From Bacteroidota bacterium (GTDB taxonomy: Bacteria > Bacteroidota > Bacteroidia > NORP154): a DNA stretch of 6,110 bases. Under the pieces are notes generated by a model, which worked only from the letters and a program-made list of their open reading frames with translations, was not told the origin of the DNA and made no database searches. Within the stretch, counting starts at the first letter, position 1. Every line of letters starts with the position of its first letter. The stretch spans positions 1 through 6,110 of the forward strand of contig NVRZ01000212.1 in assembly GCA_002401055.1 (NCBI GenBank), read 5' to 3'. The position numbers and the translations under genes were made by a program. This document shows, piece by piece, positions 1 through 4,820 of this stretch.

Positions 1-418
1 CGCGCTTGTGGGCCAAGGCAACTGAACTTGCTGGCTCGAAATATCGGTATTCATCAAAAACATCGTAGTTCGGCAGGAGAGATTTATGGTGCACTGACGC
101 AATTTGTCCATCAGCAAGAAAATATGCTGCATTATGAAGGGGCTTTCCCGCTTCATTTGGGTTTTTAACCGGTGCTCCGATCACCACCGCTATGTCCCGG
201 CATTCCATAGCAATCTCTTTTATAGACTCGTCGCATTTTTTGATAAAGTCTTCAAATTCTAAGAAGTCGCGGGGCGGATACCCACAAACAGCGAGTTCAG
301 CAAATACAATGAGGTCTACATCCTGCTCTTTTGCCTTCGCAATCGCGTCTTTTATCTTAAGTACATTGCTCTCAAAATTTCCAATGTGATAGTTGAGCTG
401 AGCTAAGGCAATTTTCAT
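1..418 (-). CDS. nadE: Glutamine-dependent NAD+ synthetase, N-terminal part (cut by window edge)
   Basis: The frame is open from an ATG at 418 to the left edge and gives the first 139 residues; the rest lies outside. The visible part is a nitrilase-type glutaminase domain. It has the usual MKIALAQLNY start, the catalytic glutamate in FAELAVCGYPPRD (Glu41), and the catalytic lysine in HHKSLLPNYDVFDEYRYFEP (Lys112). The nucleophilic cysteine and the C-terminal ATP-dependent synthetase domain would be off-window. GYPPRD and LPNYDVFDEYRYF are typical of the glutaminase domain of NadE. Known role of the family: the glutaminase releases ammonia that is channelled to the synthetase domain, which amidates deamido-NAD to NAD+ in the cytosol. 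The sequence just before the ATG (AAGGAAG) is purine-rich but too close for an ideal ribosome site. The gene lies 73 nt downstream of the barrel gene on the same strand, so co-transcription is possible. The alternative is another nitrilase-family amidase, which is less likely. Confidence 0.93.
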   Translation of the reverse strand, partial: MKIALAQLNYHIGNFESNVLKIKDAIAKAKEQDVDLIVFAELAVCGYPPRDFLEFEDFIKKCDESIKEIAMECRDIAVVIGAPVKNPNEAGKPLHNAAYFLADGQIASVHHKSLLPNYDVFDEYRYFEPASSVALAHKR

Positions 419-491
419 CTTCCTTGATTAACCCGAAATTCAGTTATGCTTAAGTTCGGAAAGGGAGTTTAGATAAATAATTACGGCAGAT

Positions 492-1193
492 TTAGAACAT
501 TACTCCGACTCTCAAGGCAATGCTGTTCATCGAAACTTTAGCCTTAGGCTTGGGGAGGATTCCCATAAATCCCCAATTGTATAAAAGTCCAATAATCAAT
601 GCTGTATTTCCACCCAAAGAGTATTCAATGCCTCCTCCTATTAGAAGTCCGAAGTTGACAGGAAGCACTTCATTTTTAAAGTCACCATTATTTATTTGCT
701 CAGCACCTACATTTATTGCATCACCTTTTGCTTTTATCCTAATTTGACTGGATAATCCAAATTGACCAAAATAGGTGATGTAACCAATCTCATTGGTCTT
801 AAGAAGTAGCGTAATTGGAATTTCAATGTAACCAAGTTTGTAGGTAATCGTTGACCCGCCAGGAACGGTATCAATATTATCGCCTGTTCTTTTATCATGT
901 TCAAATTGAACGGAGTCTTGAAATGAAATTTTTCCTCCACCATAAACCATATTAAAACCCGAAGTCAATGAATAGTTATCCCCAAAACGAAAATCGAACA
1001 TGAGTCCAAAGCCGTAACCAACTCGTGCGCCTTTCCCTTCAATTTCTGAAACGTCGGGCTTCAGCCAAGTAACGGCACCGAGACCCTGCAATCCAAATCC
1101 AATTTTTTTATCCTGTGCCAAAGAATTAGTTGGCGCAAGCCCAATCATCACGACAATTAGACTAAATAATGCGTAATTACTCCCTATTTTCAT
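492..1193 (-). CDS. PorT-like outer membrane beta-barrel protein
   Basis: With the ATG at 1193 the protein has 233 residues. It opens with a clear signal peptide: Lys2, a hydrophobic core at about residues 8-20, and a probable cut after SLA (residues 24-26), leaving Gln27 first. The mature part has no globular-enzyme motif. It alternates polar and hydrophobic residues and is rich in Gly and aromatics (VGYGFGLMFDFRFG, YKLGYIEIPITLLLKT, YITYFGQFGLSS, VNFGLLIGGGIEYSLG). It ends in Phe, as expected for a BAM-inserted barrel. The YIEIPITLLLK segment is typical of the PorT-like barrel family of Bacteroidota. The open frame extends upstream to a TTG at 1253 and has another ATG at 1211. The TTG version overlaps the divergent gldB start and puts a Cys/Tyr/Trp-rich stretch ahead of the signal peptide, so I reject it; 1211 remains possible. 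The specific function is unknown. True PorT acts in type IX secretion, but nothing here proves this paralogue does. Confidence 0.8.
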   Translation of the reverse strand: MKIGSNYALFSLIVVMIGLAPTNSLAQDKKIGFGLQGLGAVTWLKPDVSEIEGKGARVGYGFGLMFDFRFGDNYSLTSGFNMVYGGGKISFQDSVQFEHDKRTGDNIDTVPGGSTITYKLGYIEIPITLLLKTNEIGYITYFGQFGLSSQIRIKAKGDAINVGAEQINNGDFKNEVLPVNFGLLIGGGIEYSLGGNTALIIGLLYNWGFMGILPKPKAKVSMNSIALRVGVMF

Positions 1194-1200
1194 AATTTTG
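1193..1200 (+). promoter_or_regulatory. Candidate -7 promoter box for gldBC
   Basis: TAATTTTG is a perfect match to the Bacteroidota -7 consensus TAnnTTTG. It would place transcription start near 1207 and give gldB a leader of about 35 nt. I see no good -33 TTG partner 17-23 nt upstream. The box touches the start codon of the divergent barrel gene at 1191-1193. In A+T-rich DNA such a match can arise by chance. Confidence 0.4.
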
Positions 1201-1221
1201 GAAATTCTCATTTTACAGTTA

Positions 1222-1229
1222 CAATAATA
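1222..1229 (-). promoter_or_regulatory. Candidate -7 promoter box for the barrel protein gene
   Basis: Read on the minus strand this is TATTATTG, which matches TAnnTTTG at all but one fixed position. A TTG that could serve as the -33 element lies 21 nt upstream (minus-strand reading, 1253-1251). Transcription would begin near 1215, giving a leader of about 20 nt to the ATG at 1193. It would leave almost no leader for the ATG at 1211 and would exclude the TTG at 1253, which supports the chosen start. Confidence 0.3.
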
Positions 1230-1241
1230 CCATTTTTTAAA

Positions 1242-2276
1242 ATGTATAAGCAACTTAAATACACTTTTATCTATTTGTTAGGTATCATACTGATGCCCGT
1301 GATTCTGGTTATGAATGGGTGCAGTGTTAATAATTTGGATGTCGATGTTTCAGACATAGTTGTAGAATTGAAGTTTAAAAGATTTGAGAAGGATTTATTT
1401 GAAATAGATCTAGAAAAAATGGAAATTGGAGTGAGTCGTCTGAATTCTGAATACGGATTATTTTTCGACTTATTTACCCGGCGAATAGTTAACATTGGTG
1501 GTGCAGATAACCCAAACCTAGCCATTAGTTTGAGAGGATTTATTACAGATCCCCAGATTATCGAAGTCTTTGGCGCGACACAAAAGTTATATGCTGATAT
1601 AGAGCAACTAAAGAGTGAGCTACTCCAGGCTTTTAAATACTATCGCTATTATTTTCCAAATCTATACATCCCAAATGTTGTAACTTTTGTCTCTGGATTC
1701 AACTACGCAATCGTCACAACTGACAGCATCCTGGGAATAGGTTTGGAAAGTTATTTAGGCAAGGAATCAAAGTATTACAGAATGCTTGGATATCCCAGAT
1801 ATAAATCCCTTAATATGAATTCATCAGCAATTGTTCCAGATTGTATGCGTATGATTGCCTCGTCGGATTATGAGTTAAGCGAGTCGCAAAAGGACCTACT
1901 GAGCCAGATGATTCATGAGGGGAGAATACTTTACTTCACAGAGGCGATGTTGCCAAATATGCATGACTCTCTGATAATTGGTTTTACAGCGGCCCAGGTG
2001 GAATGGTGTTGGGAGAATGAAAAAAATATGTGGACATTTTACCTCAATAAAGAAGTCTTGTACAGTACTGAGCACACTGAAAACATAAAGTACATTGGCG
2101 AAGGTCCATTTACCTCAGGATTTTCAAATGAATCGCCTGCCCGAACAGGACAATGGGTGGGTTGGCAGGTAGTAAGATCCTTTATGAACAGTAATGAGGT
2201 TTCATTAAAGGAGCTGATGGAAGAGGAGGACTTACAATCTATATTAACACGATCGAACTATAAACCACGTAAATAG
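1242..2276 (+). CDS. gldB: Gliding motility-associated lipoprotein GldB
   Basis: The protein has 344 residues. It begins with a lipoprotein-type signal: Lys3 and Lys6, a hydrophobic stretch at about 9-24, then NGC with Cys27 as the likely lipidated residue. The residue at -3 is Met, so the lipobox is atypical. The C-terminal third carries the family's hallmark PARTGQWVGWQVVRSF (residues 299-314). Before it lies MIHEGRILYFTEAMLP (from residue 223), which resembles a decayed HExxH metal site: His225-Glu226 are present but the second His is Ile229. In Flavobacterium johnsoniae GldB is a membrane lipoprotein required for gliding, but its biochemical activity is not established. The gene is followed after one base by gldC, the usual partner, so the two form an operon. 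The gldC neighbour and the C-terminal signature make the identification firm. It does not by itself prove that this organism glides, because non-gliding Bacteroidota also carry gldB. Confidence 0.9.
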   Translation: MYKQLKYTFIYLLGIILMPVILVMNGCSVNNLDVDVSDIVVELKFKRFEKDLFEIDLEKMEIGVSRLNSEYGLFFDLFTRRIVNIGGADNPNLAISLRGFITDPQIIEVFGATQKLYADIEQLKSELLQAFKYYRYYFPNLYIPNVVTFVSGFNYAIVTTDSILGIGLESYLGKESKYYRMLGYPRYKSLNMNSSAIVPDCMRMIASSDYELSESQKDLLSQMIHEGRILYFTEAMLPNMHDSLIIGFTAAQVEWCWENEKNMWTFYLNKEVLYSTEHTENIKYIGEGPFTSGFSNESPARTGQWVGWQVVRSFMNSNEVSLKELMEEEDLQSILTRSNYKPRK

Positions 2277-2277
2277 G

Positions 2278-2625
2278 ATGGGAAAAGCAAAGAAAGACAG
2301 TTCTGAAATAAAGTTTTTAATAGACCTAGATGAGAATAAGGTGCCGGTAAGTATTCAGTGGTCAGCCACGGACAACAACAATGGAATGCCTACTGAGTGC
2401 AAAGCTTTCATGACTTCGATATGGGAGTCGGAAGCGAGCAGTACACTTAGAATTGACTTGTGGACCAAGGACATGCCTATTGATGAAATGAAAGTGTTTT
2501 TTCATCAATCCTTATTGTCAATGGCGGAGACATTTGAAAGGGCCACGGGAGAAAAAGCTGTTACCGGCGATTTACGGGATTACTGTGCGCATTTCGCTGA
2601 AAAAATGAATATCCTGAAAGATTAA
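2278..2625 (+). CDS. gldC: Gliding motility-associated protein GldC
   Basis: This is a 115-residue soluble protein with no signal peptide or membrane segment, so it is presumably cytosolic. It shows the pattern of the GldC family from end to end: SEIKFLIDLDENKVPVSIQW at residues 9-28, a central TECKAFMTSIWE stretch, then LRIDLWTKDMPIDEMKVFF, and a C-terminal DYCAHFAEKMNIL. The ATG follows the gldB stop after a single G (TAGGATG), which indicates tight translational coupling. In F. johnsoniae gldC lies directly after gldB and is less strictly required for gliding; its molecular role is unknown. The stop codon overlaps that of the convergent engB gene. No frameshift or missing segment is seen. 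Confidence 0.92.
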   Translation: MGKAKKDSSEIKFLIDLDENKVPVSIQWSATDNNNGMPTECKAFMTSIWESEASSTLRIDLWTKDMPIDEMKVFFHQSLLSMAETFERATGEKAVTGDLRDYCAHFAEKMNILKD

Positions 2626-3230
2626 TTGTCAATCTTGAACAGATTATTTGTTTCACCAACATAATCTAGGATTTCATCCAAACCTAGAGATTTAACCGAA
2701 GATGTCACGAATATCGGAGGCAGTTCCTTCCAGAATTTAAGTAGATGCTTTCGGTATTTGTTGATGTGCGAATTGACCTTGTTCTTAGGTAACTTGTCAA
2801 TTTTTGTAAAGGCTATCGCAAAAGATATTTCCTCTGATCCCAGCCAATTAATGAATTCGATATCTGATTGCATGGGATCATGTCGGGCGTCGATCAAGAT
2901 AAAGACAGTTAGTAGGTTTGGCCGCTTTCTAATATAGTCCGCGGATAATTCGCTCCACTTTGCTCTATGCGCTTTAGATGACTTGGCATAGCCATAGCCA
3001 GGAAGATCGACCATGTACCATTTATTGTCAATTATAAAATGATTGATCAACTGCGTTTTTCCAGGAGTGACAGAAGTTTTTGCTAATTTTTTTCGGCCGG
3101 TTAAGGCATTAATCAGCGATGACTTCCCTACATTTGAGCGTCCGATAAAAGCATATTCCGGAAGATCGGGTTTTGGGCACTTCTTATAATGAGGCGCGCT
3201 TAATAAAAACTTGGCGTCGATGATCTTCAC
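2622..3230 (-). CDS. engB: Ribosome biogenesis GTPase EngB (YihA/YsxC family)
   Basis: This 202-residue TRAFAC-class GTPase has all its nucleotide-binding motifs in order: G1 GRSNVGKSS (30-38), G2 Thr55 in TPGKTQ, G3 DLPGYG (75-80), G4 TKID (142-145) and G5 SSVK (177-180). The CPKPDLPEYAFIGRSNVGKSS lead-in and length fit EngB, not the larger Der or Era proteins. In E. coli and B. subtilis these proteins are essential cytosolic GTPases that act late in assembly of the 50S ribosomal subunit. The start is GTG at 3230; no in-frame ATG or TTG lies between it and the upstream in-frame stop near 3273, and the resulting N-terminus has family length. No Shine-Dalgarno sequence is visible. The gene lies 50 nt downstream of the alpha/beta hydrolase on the same strand and probably shares its transcript. 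Confidence 0.96.
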   Translation of the reverse strand: MKIIDAKFLLSAPHYKKCPKPDLPEYAFIGRSNVGKSSLINALTGRKKLAKTSVTPGKTQLINHFIIDNKWYMVDLPGYGYAKSSKAHRAKWSELSADYIRKRPNLLTVFILIDARHDPMQSDIEFINWLGSEEISFAIAFTKIDKLPKNKVNSHINKYRKHLLKFWKELPPIFVTSSVKSLGLDEILDYVGETNNLFKIDN

Positions 3231-3280
3231 GAATGTAAAAGCTAAAATTGGTCTTGCTACTTTTGCGAGTCCCTACAAAT

Positions 3281-4039
3281 TTACGATAGATTCTTAAGCC
3301 ATCCTTCGAGTACCGAGTTGAACTCTTGTGGTCGTTCCATCATGGCCGCGTGTCCACACTTATCGATCCAGAATAGTTCAGAGTTTGGCATCATTGTATT
3401 AAATTCCTCTGCAACCTTTGGAGGCGTAATTTTGTCATCTCTTCCCCATATCAAGCACGTCGGTAATTTAATAGATGGAAGGTCGTCAGCCATATTGTGC
3501 CTTATTGCAGATTTTGACAAGTACAGGATTCGTAGCGCCTTTTCACGGTTGTTAATTATTTCGTGGCATTCGTCTACAAGTTCGTCAGTGGTCATTGCAG
3601 GGTCGTAAAAAGTGATCTCTATCTTCCGTCTCAAATATTCCTTATCTCCTTTTCTTGGATATCCCTCGCCAAATGCCTCCTCGTAAAGGCCTGAGCTTCC
3701 TGTTAAAACTAAGTTTGCAATATTGTCAGGATAACTAGCGGCGCATATCAATGCTACGTGACCCCCAAGCGAATTGCCAAGTAATGTGACGTTTTTGTAG
3801 TTTCTGTGCTTAATAAAGTCTCTGGCAAAAATTGCAAGCGCACCTACGCTCGTGTCTTCGGGAGGCATGGTGTAGAGAGGAAGCAATGGAACAACGACCG
3901 TGTAATCGTTCTTAAAGTGCTCGATTACATCCTTGAAATTGCTCAATGCACCGAACAAGCCGTGTAAAACCAATAAAATTGGACCCTCACCAGTTTCTAA
4001 AAACTGGAATCTTCCATCTTCTTTAATTTGATATTCCAT
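3281..4039 (-). CDS. Alpha/beta-fold hydrolase, substrate unknown
   Basis: From the ATG at 4039 the protein has 252 residues. It shows a complete alpha/beta-hydrolase plan: an oxyanion-side HGLFGA motif (residues 26-31), the nucleophile elbow GNSLGG with Ser90, a catalytic-acid motif WGRDDKITPP with probable Asp202, and the catalytic histidine in CGHAAMMERP (His230). A helical lid can be placed at about residues 115-190. There is no signal peptide, so it is probably cytosolic. The fold covers esterases, lipases, C-C bond hydrolases and proline iminopeptidases, and I cannot name the substrate. The frame extends seven codons further to a TTG at 4060. That codon lies inside a perfect -7 promoter box, so transcription would start downstream of it; I therefore choose the ATG. 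The gene is divergent from mraZ and is followed by engB after 50 nt. As I recall it, a hydrolase in this slot between engB and mraZ recurs in Bacteroidota. Confidence 0.88.
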   Translation of the reverse strand: MEYQIKEDGRFQFLETGEGPILLVLHGLFGALSNFKDVIEHFKNDYTVVVPLLPLYTMPPEDTSVGALAIFARDFIKHRNYKNVTLLGNSLGGHVALICAASYPDNIANLVLTGSSGLYEEAFGEGYPRKGDKEYLRRKIEITFYDPAMTTDELVDECHEIINNREKALRILYLSKSAIRHNMADDLPSIKLPTCLIWGRDDKITPPKVAEEFNTMMPNSELFWIDKCGHAAMMERPQEFNSVLEGWLKNLS

Positions 4040-4057
4040 CTCCAATTCTGTGGATGC

Positions 4058-4065
4058 CAAAAGTA
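4058..4065 (-). promoter_or_regulatory. Candidate -7 promoter box for hydrolase-engB
   Basis: Read on the minus strand the sequence is TACTTTTG, a perfect TAnnTTTG match. Transcription would begin near 4051, about 12 nt before the ATG at 4039. No clear -33 TTG is seen at the right spacing, because that position is occupied by the palindrome at 4078-4099. This suggests activator- or repressor-dependent use, or that the -33 element is weak. The box includes the TTG codon at 4060, which makes that codon unlikely as a start. Confidence 0.45.
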
Positions 4066-4077
4066 TATAAATTTATG

Positions 4078-4099
4078 TTGTAAGACGACAGTCTTAAAA
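4078..4099. repeat. Inverted repeat (possible operator) behind the hydrolase promoter
   Basis: The core TAAGAC-GACA-GTCTTA (4081-4096) has perfect 6-bp arms around a 4-nt centre. After one mismatch two more base pairs extend it on each side. It is centred about 27 bp upstream of the candidate -7 box, where a -33 element would be, so an operator is a reasonable reading. It is not G+C-rich and lies upstream of both divergent genes, which argues against a terminator. Confidence 0.4.
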
Positions 4100-4269
4100 A
4101 TATTTGCTGCACCTCAGGTAAACGCTCCAAAGTTTAACAAATTACACCATCGATGTTACAAGCGCGTAAAATAGATTTTAGTACACGCTAGAACTACACA
4201 TCCTTAGGGTATAAAGCTCTGTTGTCCAATAACTTATGGTCTAATTCACAAGGGGTCATGCAGGTCCAG

Positions 4270-4320
4270 GTGGTAAAAGTTATCAACAAAGTGGTAAAAA
4301 GTGGTATAATGTGGTAAAAT
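4270..4320 (+). promoter_or_regulatory. MraZ-type operator array (four GTGGTA direct repeats)
   Basis: GTGGTA occurs at 4270, 4291, 4301 and 4311, each followed by an A/T-rich four-base tail. The last three copies are spaced exactly 10 bp apart and the first lies 21 bp (about two helical turns) before the second. In E. coli MraZ binds TGGGN repeats separated by 5-nt spacers upstream of its own operon; in mollicutes the box is AAAGTGKNN. The present array has TGGTA cores with 5-nt spacers and AAAG or similar before them, so it fits both descriptions with T in place of G at one position. It lies 37 bp before the mraZ start codon. Autorepression or autoregulation of the division operon is inferred from position and family knowledge. 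Confidence 0.75.
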
Positions 4321-4326
4321 GTTCCA

Positions 4327-4334
4327 TATATTTA
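4327..4334 (+). promoter_or_regulatory. Candidate -7 promoter box for the mraZ (dcw) operon
   Basis: TATATTTA matches TAnnTTTG except at the last base and lies immediately downstream of the GTGGTA array, so bound MraZ would sit over the -33 region. Transcription would start near 4341 and give a leader of about 16 nt. No TTG is found at the -33 position. Two TATAAT sequences (4305-4310 inside the third repeat, and 4340-4345) are alternatives if a sigma-70-like -10 is used. Confidence 0.3.
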
Positions 4335-4356
4335 CCGCTTATAATGAAAAAGTGGG

Positions 4357-4818
4357 ATGTCAAACTTTCTAGGTGTATATGAATGTAAGGTGGATGCAAA
4401 GGGTAGACTTATGCTGCCATCAGGTTTAAAAAAGCAGCTGGCGCCGCTTTTGAAAGATGGATTCATATTGAAGAGAAGCGTTTTTCACCCCTGTTTAGAG
4501 TTGTACCCCATGACTGAATGGAACGGTGTAATTGGTGAAGTAAACAAGCTGAACAGATTTGTCAAAGAGAATATTGATTTCATAAGAATGTTTACCACCG
4601 GCCTTAAAGTAATTCAGTTGGATGCAACAGGAAGATTATTGATCCCAAAGGACTTGATAGAATACACAGGAATCAAAAAGAACATAGTGGTTTCCTCAGC
4701 AATAAACATGATTGAGTTGTGGGATAAGGACAAGTATGAAAAGGTAATCAATGATCCAAAAGTAGATTTTGCGGAGCTGGCGGAAAGGGTAATGGGCAAT
4801 AAAGACAAAGACTCCTGA
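4357..4818 (+). CDS. mraZ: Transcriptional regulator MraZ
   Basis: The 153-residue protein carries two SpoVT/AbrB-type beta-barrel half-domains, each marked by the family DxxGR motif: DAKGR at residues 13-17 and DATGR at 89-93, each followed by hydrophobic-hydrophobic-P (LMLPSGL and LLIPKDL). MraZ proteins assemble into rings and bind direct repeats ahead of their own gene, controlling the division and cell wall cluster; in E. coli MraZ represses this operon. The matching repeat array lies just upstream here. The ATG at 4357 gives the standard short N-terminus (MSNFLGVYECKVD). No classical ribosome site is seen, only AAAAAGTGGG directly before the ATG, which itself resembles one more MraZ half-site. 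The gene heads an operon with rsmH 2 nt downstream. Confidence 0.96.
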   Translation: MSNFLGVYECKVDAKGRLMLPSGLKKQLAPLLKDGFILKRSVFHPCLELYPMTEWNGVIGEVNKLNRFVKENIDFIRMFTTGLKVIQLDATGRLLIPKDLIEYTGIKKNIVVSSAINMIELWDKDKYEKVINDPKVDFAELAERVMGNKDKDS

Positions 4819-4820
4819 AG

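Larger units (their letters stand above)
4040..4356. other. Divergent control region between the hydrolase and mraZ
   Basis: This 317-nt stretch has no credible reading frame and no tRNA or recognisable structured RNA. Its left end holds the hydrolase promoter box (4058-4065) and a palindrome (4078-4099). Its right end holds the GTGGTA repeat array and the probable dcw promoter (4270-4334). The middle, about 4100-4269, is A+T-rich and contains one more perfect palindrome, TAAAATAGATTTTA (4167-4180). I otherwise see nothing interpretable there. Confidence 0.75.

Noticed and set aside
192..389. Small open frames opposite or overlapping the named genes, such as 192-389, 520-747, 3318-3608 and 4614-4922
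   Set aside because: They lie entirely within well-identified genes in other frames, show no family motifs, and have low-complexity or Ser/Pro-rich composition typical of out-of-frame translation.
432..459. CCGAA...TTCGG inverted repeat between the barrel gene and nadE, considered as a terminator
   Set aside because: Arms are only 5 bp with a loop of about 17 nt, and no T tract follows on the minus strand.
1194..1253. Longer barrel protein from a TTG at 1253 (253 residues)
   Set aside because: It overlaps the divergent gldB coding start, adds a non-signal-like N-terminus, and begins upstream of the candidate promoter box.
3231..3280. A separate engB promoter in the 50-nt gap after the hydrolase
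   Set aside because: TAGCTTTT on the minus strand is a partial -7 match, but the only TTTG upstream is 31 nt away, outside the usual spacing. Co-transcription with the hydrolase is simpler.
4280..4288. TTATCAACA resembling a DnaA box (TTATCCACA) between the first and second MraZ repeats
   Set aside because: It has one mismatch, and a one-mismatch 9-mer is expected about once by chance in a window this size on two strands. No other DnaA-like boxes cluster with it.
4305..4310. Extended -10-like TGGTATAAT inside the third MraZ repeat, considered as a sigma-70 promoter
   Set aside because: The primary sigma factor of Bacteroidota uses TTTG/TAnnTTTG-type elements, and no -35 hexamer lies at suitable spacing. 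I kept it only as an alternative in the promoter entry.
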